Source of the DNA: Neocallimastix lanati (nom. inval.)
Taxonomy: Eukaryota > Neocallimastigomycota > Neocallimastigomycetes > Neocallimastigales > Neocallimastigaceae
NCBI GenBank assembly: GCA_016946835.1
Contig: JACVTC010000431.1
Span: forward strand, 1 to 29,471
Direction: 5' to 3'
DNA length: 29,471 nucleotides
In this document: positions 14,383 to 25,410 of the stretch, one piece after another
Numbering within the stretch: position 1 is the stretch's first letter
Layout of the letters: each line of letters opens with the position of its first letter
Made by a program: the position numbers and the translations under genes
The notes under the pieces: generated by a model
Database searches by the model: none
What the model was told of the DNA's origin: nothing
The model's input: only the letters and a program-made list of their open reading frames with translations

Positions 14383-15508
14383 ATTTTTAATTTTTGTTTT
14401 ATTTTTAGTTTATTTCAAAGGTTTTAGAAAATATTATAAAGAAACTTATAATTCTGTATTTTACATCAAATATTTATTGAAATAGGTTTTTATTATTCTT
14501 AATATAAAAATAAGAATTAGTAATGATTTAAATATTATATAATTTTTAATAAGAATATTTAGTAATAATTTTTTTTATATTTAATATTAATAAAATATTT
14601 AATAATTATTTTTATTAGATTTGATATTAATAAAAGATTTTAGTAAGAATATTTAATAATAATTTTTATTATATTTAATATTAATAAAAGAATTTTATAA
14701 GAATATTTAATAATAATTTTTATTATAAAAGATTTTAATAAGAATATTTAATAATAATTTTTATTATATTTGATATTAATAAAAGATTTTAATAAGAATA
14801 TTTAATAATAATTTTTATTAGATTTGATATTAATAAATTTTATAAGAATATTTAATAATAATTTTTATTATATTTGATATTAATAAAAGATTTTTATTAG
14901 AATATTTAATAATAATTTTTATTATATTTGATATTAATAAAAGAATTTTATAAGAATATTTAATAATAATTTTTATTATAAAAGATTTTAATAAGAATAT
15001 TTAATAATAATTTTTATTATATTTAATATTAATAAAAGATTTTTATTAGAATATTTAATAATTTTTATTATATTTAATATTAATAAAAGATTTTAATAAG
15101 AATATTTAATAATAATTTTTATTATATTTGATATTAATAAAAGATTTTTATAAGAATATTTAATAATTTTTATTATATTTGATATTAATAAAAGATTTTA
15201 ATAAGAATATTTAATAATTTTTATTATATTTGATATTAATAAAAGATTTTAATAAGAATATTTAATAATAATTTTTATTATATTTAATATTAATAAAAGA
15301 AATTTATAAGAATATTTAATAATAATTTTTATTATATTTAATATTAATAAAAGAAATTTATAAGAATATTTAATAATAATTTTTATTATATTTGATATTA
15401 ATAAAAGATTTTAATAAGAATATTTAATAATAATTTTATTTTATTATTATTAAGAGTATTTAATAGGAAATACAAGGTATTTAGTGACACCCCGTATCAT
15501 TTTTGATA
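14383..15508. repeat. AT-rich repeat block B
   Basis: Second copy of block A: same head, same minisatellite type with a different order and number of units, same tail. The tail ends after TATCATTTTTGATA, where the right arm of the block A hairpin is replaced by unrelated AT-rich sequence. No coding potential is seen. Confidence 0.85.
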
Positions 15509-17320
15509 AATAATAATAATATATATTAAGAAATAGTAAAAGATTTTATAATATTTTAAATATTAAAATAATTAAATAGTAATAACTTAATAATAATCTT
15601 GTTCATAATATTAAATAATTATAATAATTTTTATTATTATAATAATATTATTTAATAATAATATTTATATACATTTGATTGGAAAATATAGTTACACCAA
15701 CTATAATAATAATATAAATATAAAATTTTTTATATGGAATAATTAGTTCTTTAGAAATTAATTTATAAAATAATTATGAAATTTATTAAGAGAATTTATT
15801 TAGAAAAATAATGAATTTTAACAATTAAAAATATTTCTCAACGTTGTATAATCAACTATAAAAATATTAAATAAAAATTATTATTATAACAAATATATAA
15901 AGTTATAAACTATATTATTTATATTATAGTATTTAACTATTTTAATTATTTATAAAAAGAATTATAATATTTAATATATAGATTAAATATTAAATAAATT
16001 TTTAATAAAACATTTTTTTTAAAATAATTAAGTAAATTTAAATATTAAATATCGGTAAAACTTGTTAAAATAAAACAAGGTAAAACGATATAAAATAAGT
16101 TTAAGAAAATAAAATAAATAATACCTTAAACTTATTATTTTTGATAAATTTTAGAAATTATCTTAATTTTAATATAGAATTAAAAAGTGATAATTTCAAT
16201 TTATTTTAATAATAACTGTATAAGTTATTTATGAATTAAAAATGTTTTATTAAAAATAACACTAAAAATTTGGTTTATTAGAACACTTGTTTTCTAATAT
16301 TTTATTTTATAAATCTTTTATTAAAATTTATTAAACATTACAAAATTTAAAGTGATTATTAAAATTATAAAATTAATTAATAATAATGATAATAATAATA
16401 ATATTTACATGAAATATTTGCAAGTATTTATATTTTTCTTTAAAATTAAACTATTTATAATTTATAAATAAAAAGAATAATTAAATAAAATAAAAGTAAT
16501 AAAATTAATAATAAAATAAATATTTAATAATAAAATAAATAAATTTGTTTATTATAAAAATAATTAAAAATATTTTGTTATTTAAATTAATAAATTTTGT
16601 TATTATAAAATTATTATTTAATTATAAAATTAATTATAAAAATTATTATAAAACTAATTATTAAAACTAATTATTTTATTTTAAATTTAATCTTAATATT
16701 TTTATTTTGAAAAATATATAATATTTCTTTCATATCTGAGTATTAATGTAATTTTTAAGTGTAATTTATTTGTTTTAATTAATTAATTAATTAATTTTTT
16801 TTTTATTTTATTAAATTATTATTAAACTTGGCTAAGGTTAGTTTTGATTTTATGTATAATAAATTTTCAAGATTTATTAATTTTGTTATTTATCATTTTT
16901 GATTTATACCTAATATTCTTAATCTACAAAAATTAAATTTTGTAGAAGTGAATAAAAGGATAAATACTGAATAAAATTGATTTAAGAAATTTAAAAAAAT
17001 AAATATGTTTTATTATTAAACACAAAAATGTTTTATTAAAAAAAATTTATTTTTATTTTAATATTAATCTTTATTTATTTAATAATTAATTTTGTTTAAA
17101 TTAATAAAATAATTGTTAAAACTAATAAAATAATAAAATGAAATATTTATTATTTATACTAATTTATTTTAAATTTTAATAATAAAATTGATTATTAATA
17201 ACTAATAAAATATATAATAATTTATCAAAATAATTAATAATCATAAAAAATTGATTATTAAAAACTAATAAAATATCTATAATAATTTATTAAATAATTA
17301 ATAATCATAAAAAATTGATT
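15509..17320. other. Extremely AT-rich intergenic region, no gene seen
   Basis: No ORF or RNA gene is supportable. It has a few inverted repeats: AATAAGTTTAA (16094-16104) with TTAAACTTATT (16136-16146), and GAAATTATC/GATAATTTC around 16165-16205. A roughly 60-bp minisatellite, ATTGATTATTAAAACTAATA type, begins near 17190 and runs into the next repeat block. Confidence 0.6.
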
Positions 17321-18012
17321 ATTAAAACTAATAAAATATCTATAATAATTTATTAAATAATTAATAATCATACTTTTGATTATTAAAACTAATAAAATAT
17401 TTATAATAATTTATTAATTAATTAATAATAAAGAATAATTTATAAGAAATATTTACATGTTTTTATATTTTTCTTTGATTTTAAGCTATTTACATTAAAA
17501 ATAATAAAATTAATAAAAGAGAAATAAAGAATAATTTATTATTAAATTAAACAATATTTACAATTAAAATGTTAATAAAGATAAGTTTTAAAATGTTATT
17601 TTAATTACAATTTGTTTATAAAAGTTGAGTTATAAAATAAATAAAATAATCATTATTTTAAATAAAAGTAACTTAAAAAATTATTTAACTATTTAATTTT
17701 AATTTTGCGATGTTTATAAGTTTGTTTATTTGTTGTTTATAATTTATTAAATATGTTTATTATTTTGTTTATTTGTAGTCTTAGAAAAATATTATTTATT
17801 AATTTATTTTAGTTTTTAATTAAAATTATTAATGATTAATTAATTTATTATTATTTTATTTTAATTATTTTTATTTAATTAATTTTTCTTAAATATGGAT
17901 TTAATTTTTTTTTTTTTTTTTAGAATGGATTAATTTTTGGGTTAAGTTAGACAGAATTTGTTTTTTTATTATTTATTTTAATTTAATAATTTTGTTATTT
18001 ATCATTTTTGGT
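17321..18012. repeat. AT-rich repeat block C
   Basis: Closely matches 18880-19561 apart from scattered substitutions and a longer T-run near 17909-17920. It begins with about two units of a minisatellite and ends TTTGTTATTTATCATTTTTG. The end motif TATCATTTTTG is also the end of blocks A and B. No coding sequence. Confidence 0.85.
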
Positions 18013-18879
18013 AGACTCGGGGTTGACACTTAGATATTTAAAATCAAGCAGGGGGGGACGGGTATTACCCTGCTTTGATTTTAAATAAAAAAAAAAAATA
18101 ATTCTTTATTAAAAATTATTTATTTTTTTTATTAATATAAAAGTTTTTTATTTAAAGTACACATATTTAATTTTTAAGAAATTGTTACAATATTTATATT
18201 TTTTTATAAATTTAAAGTATAATTAATTGTTTATAATTTAAGTAATTTTATAGAATTATTGAATTAATTTTATATCAATAATTCATTTTTGTTTTAATTT
18301 TTATAAATATAATAATATAATATTCAAATATAATTTAATTAAAAATAATTATAAAATAAATATATAGAAAATAGTTTTTACTATTTTCTTTGATATTTTT
18401 AAGTTAAATAAATTGTTTTTAAAGATTAATATAATAAATTTAATAATCTTTAATTATTTTAAATAATACTTGTAATTATTTTTAAAAATAAAATAAAATT
18501 TTTATAATATTTAATTAATAAATTGATAATAATAATTTTTATAATAAGTAAAAATTTTTAATAATAATTTTTAATAATAAATTTAATTAATAATCTTAAT
18601 AATTTTATAATAATATTTAATAGTTATAATATATAAATTTTTATAATAATATTTAATAATTTTAATAATTTTATAATATTAATAATTTATAATAATTTTT
18701 AGAATAATATTTAATTAATAATTTTAATAATTTTATAATAATTTTTATAATAATATTTAATTAATAGTTTTAATAGTTTAGTATCTTAAAAGTATAATTT
18801 TAATATTTACAATTGTATTTTAATATACATATATTTAATAATATAACAATAAAATAAGTAATTAAAATTTATTTACATT
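18013..18879. other. AT-rich spacer, no gene seen
   Basis: Starts with a GC-richer segment related to the sequence following block A, then a strong hairpin (18036-18086), then AT-rich sequence dominated by TAATAATTTTTATAATAAT-type simple repeats. Nothing coding is visible. Confidence 0.55.
18036..18086. other. Long inverted repeat with a G7 run
   Basis: Arm ATTTAAAATCAAGCAGGG (18036-18053) pairs with CCCTGCTTTGATTTTAAAT (18068-18086), with one extra base in the right arm. The loop continues the G-run and is GC-rich, unusual in this region. It could be the stem of a small transposable element end or a structured transcript; no function can be assigned. Confidence 0.75.
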
Positions 18880-19561
18880 ATTAAAACTAATAAAATATCT
18901 ATAATAATTTATTAAATAATTAATAATCATACTTTTGATTATTAAAACTAATAAAATATTTATAATAATTTATTAAATAATTAATAATAAAGAATAATTT
19001 ATAAGAAATATTTACATGTTTTTATATTTTTCTTTGATTTTAAACTATTTACATTAAAAATAATAAAATTAATAAAAGAGAAATAAAGAATAATTTATTA
19101 TTAAATTAAACAATATTTACAATTAAAATGTTGATAAAGATGAGTTTTAAAATGTTATTTTAATTACAATTTGTTTATAAAAGTTGAGTTATAAAATAAA
19201 TAAAATAATCATTATTTTAAATAAAAGTAACTTAAAAAAATTATTTAACTATTTAATTTTAATTTTGCGTTGTTTATAAGTTTGTTTATTTGTTGTTTAT
19301 AATTTATTAAATTTGTTTATTATTTTGTTTATTTGGAGTTTTAGAAAAAATATTATTTATTAATTTATTTTAGTTTTTAATTAAAATTATTAATGATTAA
19401 TTAATTTATTATTATTTTATTTTAATTATTTTTATTTAATTAATTTTTCTTAAATATGGATTTAATTTTTTTTAGAATGGATTAATTTTTGGGTTAAGTT
19501 AGACAAGAATTTGTTTTTTTATTATTTATTTTAATTTAATAATTTTGTTATTTATCGTTTT
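18880..19561. repeat. AT-rich repeat block D, cut by element 2
   Basis: Second copy of block C. It ends at TTTATCGTTTTT, where the 3' LTR of element 2 begins. In block C the matching sequence continues with G after the T-run, and the base after the T-run beyond the far LTR of element 2 (28481) is also G. This supports insertion of element 2 at this T-run. Confidence 0.85.
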
Positions 19562-20398
19562 TGTTATGGTTCGGGTTTTATTAGAATTTTTATTTAATTA
19601 TTTATTTTCAATATTTTTCTGTCTACATTTTAATTCTTGAAAAACTTCACTTATTTATACTTTTTGAAAAAAAAATAAATATGTAAAGCCTTTCTACATT
19701 TTGTTATCATATTTAAAAAAAATAATCTACTATTACTAATTACTTCAATTTTATATTAATTTAAATTAATTAATTCATAAATATTTTTATTTTAATAAAT
19801 TTTGTTTATATAATTTTATATTATTTTTCATATACTAAAACTAAATTATTTAATATATACGAAAAGAAACAAACAAAATTTAAAAAGATTTTACAGAAAA
19901 ATAAAGTTATTTTAATCAAGAATGTTAATATAATATTCTTATATTTTATATAAAATAAATTTAAAAACTATAATATATTTAATATTTATTATTAATCAAT
20001 TAAGATTTGATTTTATTTGTGGGGAATAAAAAAAATATTAAATAATCAATTTAAAAATAAAATAAAATACTAAAAAGAATACAAGTTTAATATTGATACA
20101 ATATAATAATAATATAATAATATATTTGAAAATAAAAATAAAATATTAATATTGATAATAAACACTTTAATAAAATAATAAAATTTAAGGTTAAATTATA
20201 GATATTGATATTAATAATAAAAATATAGAATTATTGATAATATTTTAGAAACTTTTAATAAAAATAAAAAAAATATATTTAGAAAATATTTTAGTATAGA
20301 AAATATAGTAAAGTAATATTAAGTAAAGAATAATATAATGGATTCTAAAGTAAGTTGAAATTCTAATTAATAATCCATTATATGTTCGTTCTTTACCA
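19562..20398 (-). repeat. 3' LTR of element 2
   Basis: 837 bp; on the plus strand TGTTATGGTTCGG to GTTCTTTACCA. It differs from the 5' LTR only by four single-base length differences that I can see, with no substitutions. An 11-bp inverted repeat TATAATGGATT/AATCCATTATA lies near its outer (minus-strand 5') end. Its first six minus-strand bases supply the Trp codon and stop of pol. Confidence 0.95.
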
Positions 20399-23300
20399 AG
20401 ATGCCCCCACTAAGACTCTAGCTGAGTTATACTTTACTATATTTTTCAAATGAACATTACGATTCATTTGAATCATAGTATTTGGGTCCGCAAGTGTTAC
20501 GGTATTAAATTGTTTTTTTATTACTTTTAAAGGACCAACAAAATAAGGTTCTAATTTAGAACGACTAAAATTTCGAACAAGAACTAAATCACCGATTCTT
20601 ATGTTTTTGGAATTTTTCATGCTATTTTTTTCTTCCCTTCGATTGGCCCAATATTTACTTGCGTTCTTTACATTTTCAGCTGCTTCCATGGTCCACCTAT
20701 AATGTGAGATAAATTTTTCTAAAAGAATTTCATCTGAAGATTTATTCACTCCTTGTGTAGGTCTAGCAGCAATGTCGAAAGGCTGTTGATCCTCACGACC
20801 ATAAACTAATTCGAAGCTAGAATGTTTGGTTACAGAATTCTTTGTAGTTCTAAGGGCCCACAAGGCTGAAGGTAATACCTCATCCCAGTCTTTATTTTCT
20901 TCACCAAGTAATCTCAATAATTTACCAATTTCTTTATTCCTATTTTCAACCAATCCATTACTTTCTGGGTGATAGGTAGTGGTAAATTTTACGTAAACAT
21001 CATATAAGTCCAGGAATATTTTAGTCATATCCGATGTGAATTGAACTCCATTATCCGTTGTAATGACTTGAGGAACTCCATGTCTAGCGAAAACATTTAT
21101 TAAAAACTTAATGATGTCCTTAGATGTAATATTTTCAGTAGGTTCAGCCTCCACCCACTTTGTGAAATAATCCACCGCAACAATGATATATTGGTTTTTA
21201 TTACTAGTCTTTATTAAGGGACCAATAATATCAAGTCCAAGATGAGTAAAAGGGCCTTCAACTTCTGTTGGAATGTTTTCAGTTGGTTCTGGATATGGCT
21301 GAGGGCGATTTAACTGACATTTTTCGCATTTTGAAATTATCCGTTTTATATCGTTGACCATATCATTCCAGTAGTAACTTTTTCTAAGTCTTTGATATGT
21401 TTTATAATAACCTTCATGACCAATATGATGTGCTTCGAGAATTAATTTTAGTTTTTCATTTGTTTCGGTAACAAGTTTTCTATAATTATTTCCATCTATA
21501 AAATAATCTATACCATCAATCTTTGTAAATTTTTCTTCAATAAATTCTTTAATTACTTTAGAAAGTGAATCATTTTCATCATCTTTATTCGTTTTTATAG
21601 CTAATACCTTTTGTTCTTTATCGTTCTTCATTCTAGATAAAGCGTCGGCTACTACATTCTTTTTACCTTGCTCATAGCGAATATCCACTTTTAGCATACT
21701 TGCAGTCAAACACCATCTTGTTTGTCGTGCATTATTCGGTTCCTTATTATTAAATAAACCTAGTAGAGGTTTGTGATCTGTAAAAACTATGGTTCTAAAG
21801 GGGCTTCCCATAATATAAGGTTTTAATTTAGTAATACAATAATATAAAGCCGTTCCTTCCAAATCGGTTATTCCATAATTCTTTTCTGCTTTGGTTAAGC
21901 TACGGCTAATGAAATGAATCGGGTGTTCTATTTCCGATTCGTCTTTCTGCAATAAAACTCCACCAATACCTTCATATGATGCATCTGTTCGAATAATGAA
22001 TTCTTTGGAAAAATCAGGATATTTTAAAATAGGAGCATTAATTAATTTTTCTTTTAATTTGGTAAAACTTTGTTTTTGTTCATTATTCCATTTATATTTT
22101 ACGCCTTTTCTTAATAGCTTACAAAGAGAAGCTGAGGTTTGAGCATATTCATTTATAAAGTTCCTATAATATCCTACAGCACCTAAGAATGATCTTAACT
22201 CATGTATATTCGTGGGTTCTTTCCAGGCTTTAATTGCTTCAATTTTACTATTTTGAGGACTAAGACCCTTAGTAGAAATCTTGTGACCAAGAACTTCAAC
22301 TTCCGTTTGCATAAAGTGACATTTTTCAATATTAATTTTTAATTTATGTTTCTTGAAGATTGCTAATACCTGTTTTATGTGTTGGATATGTTCTTCGACA
22401 GTTTTTGAATATATAAGTATATCATCAATAAAGTTGAAAACACATTTTCCGATTAAAGGAAATAAAATTCTATTCATTTCCCGTTGGAAGGTAGCCGGAG
22501 CTCCAGTTAATCCGAAAGGCATAACTTTGAATTGGTAGTTGCCAAATTTGGTTGTAAAACTGGTTATTTCAACGCTTTCTTCGTCCATTAGGATTTGATG
22601 GTAACCTGAGTATAGATCCATAGTAGTAAAGATTTTGGCACCATCTAGACTGTCAAATATCTCGTCAATATATGGAAGGGCATAAGAGTCTTTTTCGGTT
22701 AGATCATTCACCTTGCGGTAGTCCACACACAATCTCCATTTTCCATTAGCCTTTGGGACCACAACAACAGGTGAAGACCATTCTGAATAAGATGGTACAA
22801 CTAGCTTTTTCTTAATAAGTTTAATTAGTTCTTCTTTAATAATATCAGATTTAAATTTGGTTACCCTGTAACATCTTTGTTTAACAGGTTTTGCGTTCGC
22901 TTTCAAGTTAATCTTATGAGGTGCTAAGTCTGACGGGGTTAATTCTTCAGAAGATGTCGCTATAATGTCCAAGTTTTCTTCAAGTAATTTTACTATTACA
23001 TCTTTATATTCTTTACAAAGACTTGCTATAAATTTTTCATCATGGATATACTCTTGCGGAGATAGACCTTCAAGTTTCTTTAATTCATTAGTTGTGTCTT
23101 CATCTTCAAGTATTTTCCTTACTATACATACTAATTTTTCTTCTTCTTGGAAATTATTATTAATAGGAGCTATAACGTCGATTAGTCCTTGAGAATTAAA
23201 TTGACATAAACTATATCTTATAGGATGGATAAAAAGATTGTGTTCTACTTGAGTTTGAAAATTAATCAACAAATCATAAAATGGGTCATCATCATCAATT

Positions 23301-24529
23301 ATACGAAAATCTACTATCATTTTATAATCATTAATCTTAACAGGTATTCGTACAATGATTCCTTCTGAATACTCATCATTCTTAGTCGCTAAACGTATCC
23401 TTCCACGACTAATACCTACTTCTTCATAATTTCCAGGTAATTTCTCATAAAATTTTTTTGTGATAACATTGAGATTGCTACAAGAATCAATTAGTGCTTT
23501 ACCAGGAATTTCATCTACTGTTACATCAACCATGGCAATATCTTCTTCTGAGGTTTCCTTACTTTTGCTAATATAAGAGTGATCAATATTATTTACCAAA
23601 GTAGCAGCAGCAATAGTATTGTTTAATGCACCTATTATTTTCTTTTCAGGTTTTTCTAATTTTAATCCTTGACTTACTTGACTTCTGACTTTTGGAGAAA
23701 CATTGAGGAGCTGACCGAAACTAATATTACACTTGGTTTCATTCAAATCTTGTAAAACATCATATTCTTCCTGATCCTTACGCATCTTGATGTTCCTAAG
23801 CGTTCTACTAATTGTTGCTTTTTCTTTAGGCTCTTGAAAATCTATGAGCTTCTGTAATGTAATATTCTCATGACCTTCGTCATTAAGCTTTTCAGGAACT
23901 TCAATAACTTCCATTTCATTGATTTGTTTTGTTTTAATAATTTTATCGTTTTCATTATCGATTAATTTATTTAATCGTTGATGCATTTTATCACTAGTAG
24001 TACTGATGCTATTTCTTTGTTTTGAAGAATCCAGACTTTGCTTTTCTCTTATAGTAATATTATCCTCCCTTTCCTTCCTTTTTCCTTTATTATTTCCAAA
24101 GTTAGCTCTTTCTTTATTCCGAATTTGTTTTTCTTTGGCTTTCTCAATATTTATATTAGGCTGCGCCATTATCGAAGGATGTAGTTGATTTTTATTTTTA
24201 ACAATTATTCTATTTTCTCTTTCCTTCTCTTTTATCTTTCTTATTGCAGGAGTTGTTATAGGGGTAGGATTATCTTTGAGACTTTTACGTTGTCTCTTTT
24301 CATTATTTTCACTAGTTTCATCGTTAGTCGTCAACTTCCTTTTTGTCGCACTAACTATAAATTCTACATCATTCTCATTATCGGATTCTTTGTGAGTTTC
24401 ATTAGTATAGGAAGCATCTTCTTTTTCTTCCTTATTATAATCATTTGTACTACTAGGAATGGATTTGTATTGTAATGAAGCTATTTTATTTTTATAGGGA
24501 GTGCTTCCTCTCCCTTTTAGTGGTTTAAA
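20393..24529 (-). CDS. pol: Pol polyprotein of element 2 (protease, RT, RNase H, integrase)
   Basis: Open in the -1 frame relative to gag from 24538 to TAA at 20393. It is probably made only as a Gag-Pol fusion of about 1,672 residues through the slippery site at 24529-24523. The in-frame TTG at 24334 is not a credible start. Relative to codon 24334 = 1: a charged Lys/Glu/Asn-rich region to about 265; protease DSCS at 283-286; RT about 480-700 with LCVDYR at 535-540, TMDLYSGY at 571-578 and FIDD at 635-638; RNase H with D784, E826, D853, D897; integrase zinc residues H969, H973, C1003, C1006 and catalytic D1035, D1094, E1130 (35 residues between the last two); GPL in place of GPY/F near 1267. 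No chromodomain follows. The stop lies inside the 3' LTR, and the polypurine tract is coding (VGAS). Confidence 0.95.
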   Translation of the reverse strand, partial: FKPLKGRGSTPYKNKIASLQYKSIPSSTNDYNKEEKEDASYTNETHKESDNENDVEFIVSATKRKLTTNDETSENNEKRQRKSLKDNPTPITTPAIRKIKEKERENRIIVKNKNQLHPSIMAQPNINIEKAKEKQIRNKERANFGNNKGKRKEREDNITIREKQSLDSSKQRNSISTTSDKMHQRLNKLIDNENDKIIKTKQINEMEVIEVPEKLNDEGHENITLQKLIDFQEPKEKATISRTLRNIKMRKDQEEYDVLQDLNETKCNISFGQLLNVSPKVRSQVSQGLKLEKPEKKIIGALNNTIAAATLVNNIDHSYISKSKETSEEDIAMVDVTVDEIPGKALIDSCSNLNVITKKFYEKLPGNYEEVGISRGRIRLATKNDEYSEGIIVRIPVKINDYKMIVDFRIIDDDDPFYDLLINFQTQVEHNLFIHPIRYSLCQFNSQGLIDVIAPINNNFQEEEKLVCIVRKILEDEDTTNELKKLEGLSPQEYIHDEKFIASLCKEYKDVIVKLLEENLDIIATSSEELTPSDLAPHKINLKANAKPVKQRCYRVTKFKSDIIKEELIKLIKKKLVVPSYSEWSSPVVVVPKANGKWRLCVDYRKVNDLTEKDSYALPYIDEIFDSLDGAKIFTTMDLYSGYHQILMDEESVEITSFTTKFGNYQFKVMPFGLTGAPATFQREMNRILFPLIGKCVFNFIDDILIYSKTVEEHIQHIKQVLAIFKKHKLKINIEKCHFMQTEVEVLGHKISTKGLSPQNSKIEAIKAWKEPTNIHELRSFLGAVGYYRNFINEYAQTSASLCKLLRKGVKYKWNNEQKQSFTKLKEKLINAPILKYPDFSKEFIIRTDASYEGIGGVLLQKDESEIEHPIHFISRSLTKAEKNYGITDLEGTALYYCITKLKPYIMGSPFRTIVFTDHKPLLGLFNNKEPNNARQTRWCLTASMLKVDIRYEQGKKNVVADALSRMKNDKEQKVLAIKTNKDDENDSLSKVIKEFIEEKFTKIDGIDYFIDGNNYRKLVTETNEKLKLILEAHHIGHEGYYKTYQRLRKSYYWNDMVNDIKRIISKCEKCQLNRPQPYPEPTENIPTEVEGPFTHLGLDIIGPLIKTSNKNQYIIVAVDYFTKWVEAEPTENITSKDIIKFLINVFARHGVPQVITTDNGVQFTSDMTKIFLDLYDVYVKFTTTYHPESNGLVENRNKEIGKLLRLLGEENKDWDEVLPSALWALRTTKNSVTKHSSFELVYGREDQQPFDIAARPTQGVNKSSDEILLEKFISHYRWTMEAAENVKNASKYWANRREEKNSMKNSKNIRIGDLVLVRNFSRSKLEPYFVGPLKVIKKQFNTVTLADPNTMIQMNRNVHLKNIVKYNSARVLVGASW
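20399..20412 (-). promoter_or_regulatory. Polypurine tract of element 2
   Basis: Minus strand TTAGTGGGGGCATCT-type sequence directly before the LTR start TGGTAAAG. The G5 run is the likely RNase H-resistant primer for plus-strand DNA. It is translated as part of the last codons of pol. Confidence 0.65.
24477..24529 (-). promoter_or_regulatory. Programmed -1 ribosomal frameshift signal (slippery site plus H-type pseudoknot), element 2
   Basis: Minus strand TTTAAAC (24529-24523) in gag frame as T TTA AAC, spacer CACTAAA (24522-24516), stem 1 AGGGAG (24515-24510) with CTCCCT (24501-24496), loop AGGAAGCA whose GAAGC pairs with GCTTC (24481-24477). Spacer, stems and loops have exactly the lengths seen in element 1. 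The first pair of stem 1 is A-T here and T-A there. One codon after the heptamer the gag frame ends. Confidence 0.9.
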
Positions 24530-25410
24530 GATTTTCCACTATATAACCGTTTCTTATTTTCTTGAATAATTGCATTTAACTTAGGACAATTATACTGCAA
24601 ATGTCCTGGATCGCTACAATAAAAACAGGCTTTAATGGTAAGATTTTTCATTTTTTTTGTTAAGTCCTCCAATTCGTAATCTTTATTTCTTTTTGGGCTT
24701 CTAACTTCATAATTCTCTCTTACTACCTTTCTGTTGTTTTGATAATTATTCCTGATATTTATTCTTGGGTTGACAATTTCAGTTGAGTACTCTTTTGAGG
24801 GTCTCAAATTCATTACTCTATCAACTTTTTCGGCAATGTCAAACGCCCGATTTAAAGAAATGTCATCCTTAAGGGAGACCCTTTTCCAAGCTTCTTCATT
24901 GTTCCTAAGAGCATCAATATAGTCGAGAACACTGACTCGCTTCTTTCTTTTCTTATCTAATTTCAAATATATGGATCGGAAACGAGTATTAAAGTCTTTT
25001 ACTCGCTCATTTCTTTTAATTCTTAAGGCACGGAGCTCACGAAGTAACATATTCTGGTCTTCTTTAAGACCATAAAAAGTTTCTAGTGCTTCTACAATTT
25101 CCTTTAAGGAAGGATATTCATCTTTTTTCTTTTCTTCTGAATCAGATTCTTCTTCTTCTTCGTCCTCACTTTCTGATTCAGAATCGGTACTGTAACTGTC
25201 AATTAAATCCTGGATAACTTCGCGAGGCTCTCCAGTAGACGTGAGTAAGCAGGCGGTAAAAATCTTTTTGGGATCAGTAACTTCCTCAAGTTTTATCCAT
25301 AATCGGATTTCTGATTCCCAAGATTTGATATCGAGATTTTCCTTTGAAATTTTCTCGATATCTTTTAATTCCTTTTTTAATTCTTTAAAATTGATTTTAT
25401 TTTCAGCCAT
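24517..25410 (-). CDS. gag: Gag of element 2
   Basis: 297 codons from the ATG at 25410; the upstream in-frame TTG at 25449 is not supported because homology to element 1 Gag begins at this ATG (shared FKELKKEL). It has a capsid-like N-terminal part, an acidic Ser/Glu/Asp tract at about residues 79-99, a conserved RIKRNERVKDFN region, and one CCHC knuckle CFYCSDPGHLQYNC near the C-terminus. Role: particle assembly and RNA binding. The 3' end overlaps pol at the frameshift site. Confidence 0.92.
   Translation of the reverse strand: MAENKINFKELKKELKDIEKISKENLDIKSWESEIRLWIKLEEVTDPKKIFTACLLTSTGEPREVIQDLIDSYSTDSESESEDEEEEESDSEEKKKDEYPSLKEIVEALETFYGLKEDQNMLLRELRALRIKRNERVKDFNTRFRSIYLKLDKKRKKRVSVLDYIDALRNNEEAWKRVSLKDDISLNRAFDIAEKVDRVMNLRPSKEYSTEIVNPRINIRNNYQNNRKVVRENYEVRSPKRNKDYELEDLTKKMKNLTIKACFYCSDPGHLQYNCPKLNAIIQENKKRLYSGKSLNH

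Noticed and set aside
12706-15508. Blocks A and B as LTRs of another element
   Set aside because: No TG...CA ends, no PBS or PPT, and the 0.5-kb interior has no coding sequence.
24332-24334. TTG at 24334 (and ATG at 3436 in element 1) as an independent pol start
   Set aside because: The frame is open upstream into gag, and the slippery heptamer with pseudoknot explains pol expression better.
24185-24475. Plus-strand 96-residue ORF, hydrophobic
   Set aside because: Antisense shadow of the pol N-terminal region, not conserved opposite element 1.
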